Positions 30,784-43,362 are shown, numbered from the stretch's first letter. The stretch: 64,000 nucleotides of DNA from Bremia lactucae (GCF_004359215.1 NW_027152062.1:121284-185283); one strand, 5' to 3'. Notes: a model not told the origin generated them from the sequence alone. Numbers and translations: made by a program.

Positions 30784-33700
30784 GATGCGTTCGCATCCTA
30801 CGTCGCAATTCTATTGTGTACGCATTGCCTCTTCGATGCAGTACACGGAAAGGCCCAATGAACTTGGGTAGTAGTTTAATGCTACCCACATTAGTGACTA
30901 ATCGTTTAGGTAAGTTTACCGTAGAGAGTAGCACTAGATCATTAATTTGAATGAATTAACATTTGCTCTTCCATGTTTGTCTGCATTCCATTTCTGTCGG
31001 TCCACTGCGTTAGCAATAGAATCCTGAACGAAACGGATAATTGATTCTCGAGTTAGCAGAAACTCTTCCGCTAACTCATTTGTTTTGTCTTTTTCAGTAC
31101 GCTTAGTGCGTACTGCCATGAGATCAATCTCATTTTCGATGTCGTTTTCTTCGACATTGACATCACTCGCGTCGTTGTTATTTTCGACGCGTGTTGAGCA
31201 TGAGCCAGAATTGGTTTTGCTCCTGCGAGTCCCCCCCCCTTAGACTAGAGGATCCCTCTAATTGGGTCGGTATGCGAGGATGGCGTAAGCCATTCACAAA
31301 GAACGGTGTATGCGTTGTAGACGCATGCACCGAATTATTGATGGCGAATTTGACCATCGGTAAAAACTCGCTCCAATTCGAATACGATTGGACGTAACCT
31401 CGAAGTATCTCTTTGAGGACGCGATTAACGCGTTCTGTCTGACCATCTGTCTCTGGATGATCAGAAGTTGACATGGTCAGCCGCGTTCCGAGAGATCAGA
31501 ACACGGATTACCAAAACTTCGCCGAAAACCGTGGATCTCTATCCGAGATCAGTTCACCGGGTAAACCGTGGAGTTTGAATACCGTCTCGGTAAAGACACG
31601 GGCACAACCCGGAGCCGTGATCGACTCTGGTATGGCAACAAGATGTACTATCTTGCTGAATCTGTCTACCAAAACAAGGATTTCATTGTTTCTGTGATCT
31701 TCTTCAGGAATCCGAAAACGAATTCCATAGATACGGACTGCCAACATTCTGCCGGAAGTGGGAGAGGTTGGTGAGGTGCACGAAATGAAGGGCTAGGGGT
31801 TCACCCGTTGACATACCTCGCAAGTACGAATGTACTTAGGCATGAACTGATACTGGCGGGGCCAGTAAAAGTCGCGACTTACAATGGGATAAGTTTATCA
31901 TTTATCACGTCCACGATGCCCACTTGTTGGTGCATCGTGACACTCATACATGATGCGCAAGCGCAAATCGGTGTGAGTTGGCGCCGGCAACGGCTGTGTA
32001 ATACAATAAGCCGTTGCGTGTTGTGTAACGATCGGGTGACGATCGATATGAAGCCGGTAAATTTTTAAAAGATTTATCGGATTGATTCATCAGATGATCC
32101 ATTAAACGCAGAAGGTCCTTATCTTCTGCGTAGGCTTTCTTCATGTCATCAAACAAAGTTGATGACGGAACACTCGTAGTGAGTGTTGCAACAGTCGGAT
32201 TATTTTCACTGTTGGAGTGCACTGCTGACTCGAAATCGGGTAGGCGTGATAACGCATCAACGACGACATCAAGTCGTCCTGGTTTATATTCCACGGAGAA
32301 ATTATACTCCGCGAAGAAGGATAGTCACCTCGCCATTCTTTGCGAGGGTGTGGGCTGTTAACGGCCGTGCGTTGTGACGCATCGTCCGTATATACGATGA
32401 ACAGTCTATCTCCGAGGAGGTAGACCCTAAACCTTAGCCAGTGCATATTTCATGGCAAGGAGTTCTTGTCTATACTGGATAATTGCGTTCAGCTGGTTGC
32501 AGCTGACGCGATTGGTAACAGACGACGCGCTCGCGCCGTCTGTATCGTAATGCATTAACGCACAGCCGATTACAAAATCGCTGGCGTCACAGACCACATG
32601 GAATGGTCTGTCTTGATCTGCAATAGCCAAGATTGGCGATTATCCAGCTTTGCTTGATTCCCTCAAAGAAAATCTGACAATCAGCGTTCCATAATCATTT
32701 ATCATTTTTTTTCAAGAGAAGAGAGAGATGAAATGTCATCTCGACATAATTGCGTGAGTACTTGTGGAAGTATGCCGCTAGCCCAAGGATATTTTTAAGT
32801 CCCTTTACATCGACTGGAACTGGCCAATTGGTAATTGCCTTGATCTTTTCGGGATCAGGGCGCACGCCGTGTTTCCCGACGATACACCCAAGAAGTGGCA
32901 TTTCGCTTGCAGCGAATAAGATTTGTGTATTACTTATGCTTTCGCATAAGTTTAAGAACCTGACGTACGTTCGCACCGGTCTCAACAGATCCGTTACGCA
33001 TCTGTTGAATGTTGCAGGGGCATTACTAAGTCCCTGTGGCATTACTAGCGATTCCCAGAGCATCCCATTGGGAGTACTCACTACTGTGTACGGGATGTCC
33101 CGCTCACGCATAAGAATCTAATAAAATCCATCCATCAGATCGATCGACGAAAAGATGGTACTCTTAGACATACCATTTATGATTACGTCTTTTCTAGGTA
33201 TCGACATTTGAGCCGGTACCGTTGCCGCATTCAGTTTATTGAATGCGTGCTCTATCCACAACCCGCCTGTGGCCTTTCGCACAGTGAAAGTCGGAGAGCT
33301 ATGTGGGGGAGGGGTTGACCCCCTTACACGGTCCGCTTTTAATCGATCGATAAACAAATTTCGATCGCAAGTACTTATTCACGAGGCAGTGGCCACTGCT
33401 TCATGACATAGTACTTCGAGCCCGGTTTAAGCTCGATCTCGTGTCGAGTGCCTATATCCTTAGGCCACTCGCATAGAACTGCTTCAGGGAATACATCCCT
33501 AAATTCATATATAGCCTTGTATAAAAGATTTTTCGGAAGACTCCCCGGATTGAGTATTATATCGCTTAATCCGAGTCTTCACATCGAGGACACTTTCGTC
33601 CATCGATGAGCTGCTGAGAATCCGTTCGTTATCTGCAAAAATACCACTTACCGAAAATTAGTCACGTATTCGTCCTCTGCGACGAGTACGCAAATCTGCT

Positions 33701-34820
33701 TAATTTAATCACTACGCAGATCTCTTAAGAACCGTATTAGGTTCTAGGGTTGGTAATTGAGTTATCGCCGAAGTTAACTTCGGAGGCGCATACAGATCAA
33801 GAGTATAAGCGCCAACTCTTGATCCGTAATTAACCAAGACATTCAATGTCTCGGTTTCTTCCTGGGCTTTATCTGCAGGCTGCCGAGGGATCAATCCCTC
33901 GGGATGCTGAAGTCCAGTCACTTTAGCATTAACCATTTAAGGAGATTTCTCCTCGAGTACGTGGGGACTTATTCCCTTAACGTCTTCCGACTGTGGTTGC
34001 GCTATCACAGTCGGGTCCTCTAGGTCGACTCTCTACTCGACCTAGGATCATCTTGTTGTCCATTTTGGACAATCGGTATCTTCCTTAAATTTCGCCGGCT
34101 AGGCGTACATTCATGTCTCAATCCACTCGACTTATTTGAGTTGTGGACCTTCGGCGCTGCCTGTGCATTCGCACAGCCGCCGGCAGCTGAGTCCCTGGAA
34201 CTGGCCAGTCGGTGATTGCCTTGATCTTTTCAGGATCAGGGCGCACGCCATGTTTACCGACGATGCACCCAAGAAGTGGTATTTCGCTTGCAGCGAACAT
34301 ACACTTCTTGGGTGCATGACAGGGTGATTAGTAATCACACTGTGATCTTGTGCAGTCGTACTAACGACCGTACCACAAGTGAAGCCATCGCACTCACTCG
34401 TAGTATATCCACACGCTTGTGGACGCAACAAGACGTTCATCAGATGGCTATCTGATGAACAAGTGGCAGGCGTCTTTACGGATCGATGCTGCCAGCTGAT
34501 TCTTGGCTCATATTTTCTGAGCCAAGGTAAACCTAGGATGACATCAAATTTGTCATCCAAATCCAGTACGATGGAATTATCATCGTACTGTAGACCTTTT
34601 AACGTGTAGTGAAATTTCACTAAGCGTTTCATTACTATTATCGATGCGCCTGTCGCTAGACGGACCGTAATCGTCGTTGGAGGGATGCTGCGCTCAACAT
34701 ATTTGAGCCTACGAACCTCTAGCGACTGGCGACGAATAAAGTTTCTCGACGCTCCACGATTCACTAGTGCTCTTAGTGACAAATCATTTGTCACTTTTAA
34801 CTTCAAGGTGATGAGGGATA
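30784..34820 (-). pseudogene. Lineage A pol (copy A2), broken
   Basis: Same order and the same defects as copy A1 in the shared block: no YFDD-type RT box (about 32950-32972) and an RT piece inserted between protease and RT (34191-34320). The protease active site is mutated here (NRGASRNF where A1 has DCGASNNF). The integrase end outside the block (31119-30784) is diverged from A1. Confidence 0.8.
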
Positions 34821-34849
34821 CATCATCGCCAGGTGCAGAGACACATAAT

Positions 34850-36083
34850 GATTGTGTGTCTGGAGCAACTTTCGTCAAGAGATTTGCAAATTCTCTTGAA
34901 GTTGCTGGATCAGTAGGGCGTTGCGCCCGTACTGACCCCGATCGTTTTTTGGCGGTTCGCCTCGCTGTTGTGATTTCGCAACAACGTCGGACCCGCACCG
35001 TTGCCCTTTTTGGCATTCGGTCCATAAAAAATTGCGTTCAGTACTTCTCGGTACTGGGCGTGCGGCGCACTCATGAGAGTAGTGTCCTAACTTTTGACAG
35101 CGATTGCATTTCTGCAATCGCTTATTGTTCGAAAAGTGAGGTTTCTAGCTTTCGACATAAGAGAGGTCCATAGGTTCTGGGCATCCAAGCTCGTGTCGTC
35201 TTGGAGGACGATACGATGACGAACTAATGTGAGCCTGTCTCAAGCTTTGGTCCTCCTGTTCCGCAACGGATATTGCTTTTTCAAGCGTAGCCAGTTTCAA
35301 GCGGAACAGGTGGGTCTTCACGGGACTATACATAAGACGTTGTATTAACGCCATTATCAACGTGTGGTCATGAGCTGGGTTGTTGGTGATACAACTCGCT
35401 TAAAGTCGTATGTGCTGCGTATAAGCGTGAACATCACGCTTACCTTGCTTGAGTTCAGAAGCTCTGATCGAGCATTGAAATCTGCCCTAGCCGGTTCAAA
35501 CGTCTATTTGACCCGAGCATTAAAAGCCTCTAGCGTCCAAAGATATATGGGTCGCGCAACTTAAGGTCTAGTGCCCAAGATTTGGCACAACCTGCCAAAT
35601 TTGACTGAGCAAATGTGACTTGCATTTGCTCGTCGACGATGTGACGAGCCCTGTGGCATCGTCCAACTCGACAAACCATCTTAAGAGGGAGTCTTCTTCG
35701 ACTCCCTAGACTTAAAGATGTCTATCTTAAGGTCTCGGCACAACGCGTTGCGTCATCTCAGGTACAGGGGTCTCTACCTGTTGTAACTTCAACAGCTCTA
35801 CCTGTTGAGAGCCTTGCTGATCAAGCAAGGCTACCTTCTCCTTCGCCTCGTCAAGTTCATATTGTGTGAACTTAGCGATGTCTGAATGGAGGGCATCTCT
35901 GTCCAAACCGGACAGCATGGCCCAAGATGACATCGCTCCCTACGGTCGAACTCATTCGTTTGACCGCACTCCTTTCGATGTCACTTAGAAAGGAGTAGCT
36001 ATCACGCGAAACGTGACGCGTATTTCCATTATCGTCTAACATGTCCATGTTAGATGATGGAACTGTGGTCCTTGGACGGACCA
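34850..36083 (-). pseudogene. Lineage A gag (copy A2), broken
   Basis: Frames 36084-35727 and 35360-34875 include KFTQYELDEAKEKVALLDQQ, MALIQRLMYSPVKTHLFRLK and an intact zinc knuckle CNRCQKLGHYSHEC. Stops and frameshifts break it. Confidence 0.65.
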
Positions 36084-36098
36084 CAAAGTGCTACCAGG
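36084..36098 (-). promoter_or_regulatory. Primer-binding site (copy A2)
   Basis: On the minus strand, CC and TGGTAGCACTTTG directly follow the end of the 5' LTR, as in copy A1. Confidence 0.55.
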
Positions 36099-36538
36099 TG
36101 TAACGGGGCACTACTGACTTGTATTGCTTCTGTACAAGTCCACTTCGCACTGCCATAGTGCGAGTGGTGCCTCACGTCACTTCGCGTTCACTAGTACGTG
36201 CAGAGGAAGACTCTCTTAAAGACAAGTACCTTAAAGAGGGTTAAATGAAAACTGTATTAATATAACTAAGTTCTTCTGTTTCTATCTACTCAATACTCAC
36301 TTAATTATAAACTAATACAAAACATGCAATAAAGTCTTATGTGTCTTTCTCTTTGCGCGCGTCCAGCACTGACTGGACCGCGGAGAAAGTAGATAAAATG
36401 GTCTATATCTACCAATGGATAAGCTTTTAGGATATTACTATGTAAAGTAATATTCTCCAAATATTATCTACTTTAGATTATATATATTTATTATCAACCT
36501 TTAAGTGTTAATTTCATGTAACGATACACCCCGTTACA
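36099..36538 (-). mobile_element. Lineage A 5' LTR (copy A2)
   Basis: 440 bp from TGTAACGGGGCACTACTGAC to CCCCGTTACA. It lies about 600 bp upstream of the ALKBH8 start codon. Confidence 0.87.
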
Positions 36539-37152
36539 ATATCGAGCTGGCGCTGTTGCGTCGCCGGATGCATACAGTACTCAAAGCGGCAGTGAACCCG
36601 TAGTCGTACCTTGTAAAACTTTGCAATGGCGCCATCCTCGAACGTGACTAGCACCGCTGCTCATCGATTCACCACTTCCGTAATAAGCACGACCTCCCGT
36701 TCTTTGGCCACTTCTGTCGTCGTTGCCGTCCAAGAATTCATTACTCCCCCTATTCCCAATTTCCCAAAATATTAAAATGTTTCACTTACTGGGATGTTTT
36801 ACGTAAATGCCATCGCAACTGCCTCTACCGCAACCAGCTCTCTGCTTCCGTGAAGCGCGCGCAAATTTGCCACACACTGACGTAGACAGGGTATGGATTT
36901 AATGAAGAGGGTGATTATAAGAATTCGCAGGGAGGGTGTGTATTTAAGAGAAAAGGGTGTGAATATAGCATTTCCTTAGAGCTTTTTTATTGAGTTCAGT
37001 TTCAAAAATTAACCAATACTTAAACAAGTGTATCTTGTATCGCACGCGTCCTCAGGTCTCCAAATTTACCTGCTTATCTTTCTTGAAATTTCAGATATCA
37101 AACCTTAATTGAGGAGGTAAATTTGTAATGCTGCCCTTTTGACTCGATCGTT
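36539..37152. promoter_or_regulatory. ALKBH8 upstream region
   Basis: No coding signal. Pyrimidine/purine-rich stretches and TTGAGTTCAGTTTCAAAA near 36993-37010 could hold an oomycete initiator, but the match is loose. Confidence 0.3.
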
Positions 37153-39021
37153 ATGAGCACGTGTCAAGATTTTCAGCTGACGGACTTTGTCGCCGATGAC
37201 CAGCCCAGCCGCTTCCTGAAGCTTACAATGAGTCGCCGCATTCATGAAGTAGCGATCGCTAAGTCTAGACTCGTCCCATTTCTGCTGCAGCTACTGCAGT
37301 CTGCGTCTGTGTCAATTCTAAACACCTCAGAGCCTGGTTCTATCATACGGCGTGTGCTCTATGGGACCGGCTCCCGTCGTGTGGTGCTGTTATGTATGAC
37401 CGACGTTTCGAATGCTCAAAGACTGCGCTTTTTGCTGCACCAAAAACCCTGTGAGCTGCTGAATCAACGTCCGATGTATGTTGATTTTGCGATACCCCGC
37501 AAGGAGCAAGAGGCACGCGACCGACTACTCAAAGTACAAGACGTGCGACGCAATGCAGGTCCAAGTGCATTAAGAGTGCCCGGGCTATGTATTGTGGAAA
37601 ACTTTATAACTGAAGCACAAGCAGATGCATGCTTAGCGCTCTTTGAGCGGGAAAATGGAATTCACTGGGCTAATTCCATCCGTGCGAGACAAGTGCAGCA
37701 TTTTGGCTACGTATTTAATTATGATACGAGGAGGTGCGATCCAAATGAACCCATAAATGAACCTATTCCTGAAGTTCTACTACCGATTCTGGAAAAAATT
37801 GCAGAGTACGGAATCATGGACGGTGAAAGACCGGATCAGATTACGGTAAATGAGTATTTGCCTGGACAAGGAATTGCATTTCACGTGGACACCCACTCAG
37901 CATTCACGACGACAGTTGCATCATTAAGCCTTTGCAGTGAAGTTGTTATGGACTTCAGACATTCAGATGGTGTCCGAAGCGAAGGCATACTGCTGCCAGT
38001 TCGCTCACTTGCTGTCATGAGCGGACCTAGTCGCTACATGTGGGAGCACGCTATCGTTCCCCGCACATTTGACGTAATCGATGGGGAGCAGGTTCCTCGA
38101 CAGCGTCGAGTCAGCATTACATTTCGTAAAATACGATCGGGCCCTTGCGAATGCTCATTTCCTAATCAGTGTGATACTCCTGATTGTCGCGAACAAGCGA
38201 GCATTAAAAATGGTGAAGAAAATTCTATCATATTAGAGTCGACGAGTCGTGCCCCTACAGAGATGGAACAGCAGTACGTTCATGACTTTTATGAGACTGT
38301 AGCTGCTCATTTTAGCAGCACCCGACACAGTCCTTGGCCGAAAGTTGTTCAGTTTGTAAAAGCATTGCCGAAAGGATCATTTATTGCTGATATAGGATGC
38401 GGCAATGGCAAGTATCTGACGTGTATTGATCCAACCCATAGCTTTGGAGTTGGAGGTGATCGCAGCTCTCGCCTCGTTTCCATCTGTGGTGGCCGAGGGC
38501 TTGAAGCCATGGTAGCTGACGCGTTGGCGGTTCCGTTGCGGTCACAATCTTGCGATGCTGTGCTATCGATAGCTGTACTCCACCACTTAAGCACGTTAGG
38601 ACATCGACAAGCAGCGATTAACGAATTACTGCGTATTCTACGGATTGGCGGGCGAGGAATTATATACGCATGGGCTCATGAGCAAATGAAGGGCTCCCGT
38701 CGGCGCTTCAAGGAAGGGCAGCAGGACTTTATGGTGCCTTGGAATCTTGACAAGCGCTTTGCATTTCCCACAGAGGATGGTTTCGTTGATGCTAAAAAGT
38801 ACCAGAAGTGTTCAAGCGAGACTAAAAATACGTCTTTCATCGACAAAAGTGGTAGCAAGACCACTGCAAAATTGGAAAAGCGATTGGTGGTCCAAAGATA
38901 TTGCCACATGTTCAAGCAGGGCGAGCTTGAAACCTTAGTCAAGTGCGCTAAAAATGCGATGGTTGAGGCGACATATTACGATGATTCAAATTGGGCAATA
39001 ATTTTTCGGCGCGTTAGCTGA
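37153..39021 (+). CDS. ALKBH8: ALKBH8-type tRNA hydroxylase/methyltransferase
   Basis: A 622-residue single-exon protein. The N-terminal 120 residues fit a degenerate RRM. The AlkB dioxygenase follows: FHVDTHSAF supplies H244 and D246 and WEHAI supplies H299 as iron ligands, and RRVSITFRK (318-326) gives the 2-oxoglutarate arginines. A Cys cluster (CECSFPNQCDTPDC) comes next, as in animal ALKBH8. The C-terminal half is a Trm9-like methyltransferase with the SAM motif DIGCGNGKYL (from about 413) and LSIAVLHHLS. The family makes mcm5U and its hydroxylated form at wobble uridines of tRNAs, working with TRM112. All catalytic residues are present. Start choice: first in-frame ATG. Confidence 0.95.
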   Translation: MSTCQDFQLTDFVADDQPSRFLKLTMSRRIHEVAIAKSRLVPFLLQLLQSASVSILNTSEPGSIIRRVLYGTGSRRVVLLCMTDVSNAQRLRFLLHQKPCELLNQRPMYVDFAIPRKEQEARDRLLKVQDVRRNAGPSALRVPGLCIVENFITEAQADACLALFERENGIHWANSIRARQVQHFGYVFNYDTRRCDPNEPINEPIPEVLLPILEKIAEYGIMDGERPDQITVNEYLPGQGIAFHVDTHSAFTTTVASLSLCSEVVMDFRHSDGVRSEGILLPVRSLAVMSGPSRYMWEHAIVPRTFDVIDGEQVPRQRRVSITFRKIRSGPCECSFPNQCDTPDCREQASIKNGEENSIILESTSRAPTEMEQQYVHDFYETVAAHFSSTRHSPWPKVVQFVKALPKGSFIADIGCGNGKYLTCIDPTHSFGVGGDRSSRLVSICGGRGLEAMVADALAVPLRSQSCDAVLSIAVLHHLSTLGHRQAAINELLRILRIGGRGIIYAWAHEQMKGSRRRFKEGQQDFMVPWNLDKRFAFPTEDGFVDAKKYQKCSSETKNTSFIDKSGSKTTAKLEKRLVVQRYCHMFKQGELETLVKCAKNAMVEATYYDDSNWAIIFRRVS

Positions 39022-40374
39022 TCGATACCGAATTCTCATTGCTATCCATAAAAAATCTACCTCGTACCAGTGGTCGAAATATCAGAAAAAGACAAGTACA
39101 ATGTTTGACTACGCGATACACAATGTTGTAGGAGCTTTAGCTAATTTTTGCTTCGATTATTACAGAAAGGTCCAATTCGGTTCTTTTTACTGTTTTGCAG
39201 ATGGATAAATTAACCGCACTGCAAAGCAATTTTTTTCTCATTGATAAGACATTCCTATAATCATATTTTAAAAATGTTGCAATTTTCAAAGATAGTCGTT
39301 TAATCTTAACGAGTAAATCCGATACCAGTAATTTACAAAAAATATTAAAGAAATATATTGTGCATGCGTTGCATTTGGCACTTGCTTCACCTCCATTACC
39401 GCTGCGACCATCAGGCTGATAATTCCGTATTTGTGTAGACTGTGTCGTCAAGAATATACCAAACCTAATTCCACAAGCTTATTATGCTTGCTAAGTTTCA
39501 AGCTTACCTTTAAGACTTCGGAATGAAAATGCGGTGAAATCACGGCACCAATCGCTGGTTAGAGTAATTCGCTAAAGCCCACTTTACATAATAAAATTCG
39601 CTGATTACTGTAGTGAGGATTCACATGTGAGGGGCGGACTGATTAAAATGCAGGCAGGCGGACAACGATAGCGACCTCTATGATTAATGACAAACGTTGC
39701 CCATGACAGCCATTCAAGTATTCAATAATAAGGCTGCTCGTTTACTATAATTTGCGTGCTGTTACAGAACTTATGCGAATGCTTACCCTGCTGACCAAAC
39801 ATTATATTAACTTGCTTCGCAATACCAAGCTGACGTATAATATAGTTTGCATATGACACTTTTAAGTTGTCATAGCCTACATGTTTTTGTTGTTGTGCTA
39901 CGACACTCTTTTTCTTTTAGATTTATAACGAATACAGTACTGTTTCATCGTGCGTGTTTTGCAATAGCAAGTGAATATTGAAGCTAACAGAAAACACAAT
40001 GGTATCAACTAACCGTTGAAGGATGTTCTCTAGCATCCCAATGTCTATCAACTAAATAGCCAAATCGGATGGCAGCACGTTAAATTGCTCCAAAGTGCCC
40101 TTATAGTCAAAGTAACAGCTGTACAACTGCTATTTGATGCATTAATTTGATGAGTCGCGTAAAACGCGTATGGGACTCCGAATATTTTTTCAAACTCCCA
40201 TTGGTCAACAACTCTGCTTAATTGATATTTTCATCCAATGGTAATTTGTGCAAGCTGAATACCCATCGAAAGCTCGGCCTTCCAGTGCAGTGCCTACAAT
40301 AAAAAACGTAAGATTTGAGCCATTCCCGCTTCAACTGGTTCACCTACACGAGCCCCACCCTTGCCTCGCACACG
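39022..40374. other. Intergenic, nothing recognised
   Basis: 1.35 kb between ALKBH8 and the membrane protein gene. Short frames here lack domains. No LTR or other repeat was seen. Confidence 0.45.
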
Positions 40375-43362
40375 ATGGGGCTGCTTTTCTGTGCCTCAAA
40401 GTGCTGCGGATGTATAGCGCTCTCGCAGCTCTACGCGCTGCTTTTGCCTCTTGGTATCCTAGCTGCTCTCGGCCTATTTTTCTATGCGTACGCACTTCCG
40501 TATAGCGAGAAGCAAATTCAACAGGCGCTCAACCTCACGGCTGATGTTGAAATAGGCAACCTCAATGCTAGCTATATCGCAGCCAATAGCTGCTCTGGGT
40601 GCGTATTCGGCAGCAACACGCAATGGCCCACTGATACCACAGGCCCACTGCACTTTCTCGACTCGAAGGCTGGCAACACGGCATCGGGGGTTATTGCTAC
40701 TGCTTTAGCTAGCGCAGCCGTGGTTGGTACAGGCTCAATGCTTTGGGCCTCGGCCATGCCCAGCGCCACTGCAGCGTTAAGCAGTTCGGGTGGCTTCTAT
40801 GAAATGACACACATTTTCGAGCAGGCCCAGTTCGCCGGCATGATCAGCCAGTTACGAATCGAAGGCGCACCAACATTTCTAATGCAGTTCTCCGTAGAAC
40901 TTTCTTGGACAAATTTCAACTTGATAAAGGGAAGCAGCGATGCCTCTAGAAACAGCGAAAGTGACCATAATGCGACTCGAAGACTCGCAGAATCGAGCTC
41001 TAATGTGATTGGAGTTGTTACTGAGGGTGGCGAGTCTGGGCCGGCGAGATACGCCACAATGATTGGTGTGGATGCCGATGATCTCTTCTATTACACACTC
41101 GTAAATTTTGCCGGTGTAATCGCAGCACTCCATGTGTTATACTTGGTTTTTGTCGTAATTGTAAGTGGAATATCGAAGAAGGAATCATTTGGTGAAGTAG
41201 CACGCAAATGGTATCGTAAGATTATCTGGGCCGGTGTGCTGGCCCTGCTCTTGGCTCAATATATTTTCTCGATGGCTGGATGTTACTTTATTTCGAAAGG
41301 ATCTCCTGCTAATTCGGCCAATAGATTTACTTTGCGCTTTATGCTAGGAATCGTAGCACTTGTAGGCGTAATATTTCTGGCGCTTGGGCTTGGCGTTTTT
41401 GTTGTTGCCAAGAATACGGACGAGCTTAAGGATATTGGAACCTATGAGCACGATCAACGGGCATTTAGTAGCAAGTACAGTGCCTATTATGACGAGTACA
41501 ATTTTGACAACCGCTTTTTTTTTGTACCCCGCATTCTGCTGGCAGTCCTGACTGGTGCTATTGTCGGCATTGTTCATGATGCCGTGGTGCAGTTAATTTG
41601 CATTCTTGCCATTATGTTGCTGTACTTGACGTTGCTGCTCTCCCGTCAACCGAATCTTTTGCGAGTTTTGTACTATATGGGTATCATGTCGGTAGGTTCC
41701 AAGGCGATTCTTATCTGTTTCATGTTTGTCCTGGCAAAAGACGACTATTTTCCTCAAAAAGTGCGCGACAACGTGGCATATGGCATCATTGGAGTCAACA
41801 TGTTGATTTTCTTCTTGCTGTTTATGCGCCAAGCCTACATGATCATTTATAAGGTGGTGATTGCTTGTCGACACAAAAATGATGGCAAAATCAATTCCGA
41901 TCTGAACGCAACTGACATCAATCTTGAGTTTAGTAACAACATGTCCAATATACCAATTTATGACGAAGTGGAGCCGACACCATCAAACCAAAGCGTGAAC
42001 TGGTACGCGAATAATCAACAGAAAGATCAGCAAGAGAAATTGTACAGTCAGCAGCAGCACCAAGCGAAGTCTGGCACTATTTCCAGCTACACTACTCAGA
42101 GCTCCCACAGTGGGCTTTTAGAAAATGTGCCAATGCTGGAGCCGGCTCCGGAGGGTTTCAGTTGCTCTCGGAGCAATGTCCGTCCGCCAATTTCTCGCAA
42201 CAAAAAATACTCTTATGGCGACTTGCCGCTAAATGCTGAAGTGGCCCTTGCGTCACCAACAGCTGCTCCTAGACATGTTCAGGAAATTCCAACATACGAT
42301 GTGCTTGCAACTTACCTCGCCACGGGCGAGAGTGCATCACCGATGTCGGCCAGAGGTCAATCTTTCAGGAGCCACCACCATTCATCTAGAGGACAGCTTT
42401 CATCCAGAGGACAGCATTCATCTAGAGGACAGCAATCATCTAGTGGACTGAATTCCTCGAGAGGTTTGGCTTCGTCCCGCGGTCCGTCGTCATCAAGGGG
42501 TCAATCAGCAAGGAGAGGAACTGCGATGTCCGTGTCAAGCGTAAGTTCACGTCCCTCAACGGTTCCACTAGACGAGTACGTTGCAAGTTTTTCTGGACCA
42601 GGATCTAGTGCTTCCTCGTCGCGAAGGCAGCGCAGTGCTGATCTAAACGCTATGCGCAAGGACGTTGATGTTGATGATGTGGAAACTGACTGTGTCGCAT
42701 GCAACACTTATTCACTTACAAGTAATTGCCAACAATTTGATCCAAGTGCATCTGGCGCTTTAACATCAAGTTCATTGGCTATGATGCAATCGTACGTCAA
42801 CTTTTCCGACTCGATAGTGTCCTCTGTCAGTCGTAAAAGTACTATGGAGCAAAAGGACAATACCTTCTCATCTGTTATGGGAGTTGCTCGTGCAGGCAAA
42901 TGTGGCGGCTACGGAAGCAGTCCTCAGGCAAAGACGTCAATCTTTTCGAATGACTCGAATTGTAGTTATGACGATGAAAGCAACAACTGGTTTAAGCATC
43001 GATCAACTGCTGCATTCAGTACGGAAGATCCTGAACGCGAAATGTACGAGGCCGAGGGACAAAGTTACGAACTCGGCCCCTTTGGAGTGACCAAGTCTGC
43101 CTTCTCGCGCGACTCGGTTGACTCGTATGACTTCCACTCGACAAACAAGCTTGCGACATCTCATCTGGTTTTTAGCGATAAAGGTGGCAGCGACGATGGC
43201 AGCTTTCGCTTACTAAATCGACGTGGAACCGATTCATCAAACCATTCGTCGAACATGTTATCAAACCAGTCCGTCCTAAGTACTCTTTCAGACGACAGCT
43301 TTACATACGACGTGGACAAAAGCCGTTCTGCTAGCGATTACCCCAATTCCCTCACATTTTAA
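40375..43362 (+). CDS. Multi-spanning membrane protein with Ser-rich tail
   Basis: A 995-residue protein from the ATG at 40375; the frame upstream hits a stop at 40309. About eight hydrophobic segments: 16-38 (LLLPLGILAALGLFFYAYAL), then after a long probably extracellular region 236-265, 283-306, 321-345, 386-422 (possibly two), 430-453 and 466-495. The remaining 500 residues are Ser/Gln/Asn-rich and probably disordered and cytosolic. They include a tandem SSRGQ-like repeat (about 670-710). The layout recalls oomycete proteins annotated only as transmembrane; I recognise no channel, receptor or transporter signature. One exon. Confidence 0.8.
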   Translation: MGLLFCASKCCGCIALSQLYALLLPLGILAALGLFFYAYALPYSEKQIQQALNLTADVEIGNLNASYIAANSCSGCVFGSNTQWPTDTTGPLHFLDSKAGNTASGVIATALASAAVVGTGSMLWASAMPSATAALSSSGGFYEMTHIFEQAQFAGMISQLRIEGAPTFLMQFSVELSWTNFNLIKGSSDASRNSESDHNATRRLAESSSNVIGVVTEGGESGPARYATMIGVDADDLFYYTLVNFAGVIAALHVLYLVFVVIVSGISKKESFGEVARKWYRKIIWAGVLALLLAQYIFSMAGCYFISKGSPANSANRFTLRFMLGIVALVGVIFLALGLGVFVVAKNTDELKDIGTYEHDQRAFSSKYSAYYDEYNFDNRFFFVPRILLAVLTGAIVGIVHDAVVQLICILAIMLLYLTLLLSRQPNLLRVLYYMGIMSVGSKAILICFMFVLAKDDYFPQKVRDNVAYGIIGVNMLIFFLLFMRQAYMIIYKVVIACRHKNDGKINSDLNATDINLEFSNNMSNIPIYDEVEPTPSNQSVNWYANNQQKDQQEKLYSQQQHQAKSGTISSYTTQSSHSGLLENVPMLEPAPEGFSCSRSNVRPPISRNKKYSYGDLPLNAEVALASPTAAPRHVQEIPTYDVLATYLATGESASPMSARGQSFRSHHHSSRGQLSSRGQHSSRGQQSSSGLNSSRGLASSRGPSSSRGQSARRGTAMSVSSVSSRPSTVPLDEYVASFSGPGSSASSSRRQRSADLNAMRKDVDVDDVETDCVACNTYSLTSNCQQFDPSASGALTSSSLAMMQSYVNFSDSIVSSVSRKSTMEQKDNTFSSVMGVARAGKCGGYGSSPQAKTSIFSNDSNCSYDDESNNWFKHRSTAAFSTEDPEREMYEAEGQSYELGPFGVTKSAFSRDSVDSYDFHSTNKLATSHLVFSDKGGSDDGSFRLLNRRGTDSSNHSSNMLSNQSVLSTLSDDSFTYDVDKSRSASDYPNSLTF
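42361..42520 (+). repeat. Coding tandem repeat, SSRGQ units
   Basis: About eight to ten imperfect 15-bp units (CATCTAGAGGACAGC and variants) coding for SSRGQ, SSSGL, SSRGL, SSRGP. The first units are the most alike in DNA and later ones only in protein. Confidence 0.85.

Larger units (their letters stand above)
30069..36538 (-). mobile_element. Lineage A Gypsy copy A2
   Basis: Minus-strand element with 5' LTR, primer site, gag, protease, RT, RNase H, integrase and the C-terminal half of the opposite-strand ORF. Its 3' LTR is missing at the joint with B1. From 31341 to 34573 it is nearly identical to copy A1. Confidence 0.85.

Noticed and set aside
39137..39451. Minus-strand frame of 104 codons between ALKBH8 and the membrane protein gene
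   Set aside because: No domain and no plausible neighbours; low-complexity AT-rich sequence.
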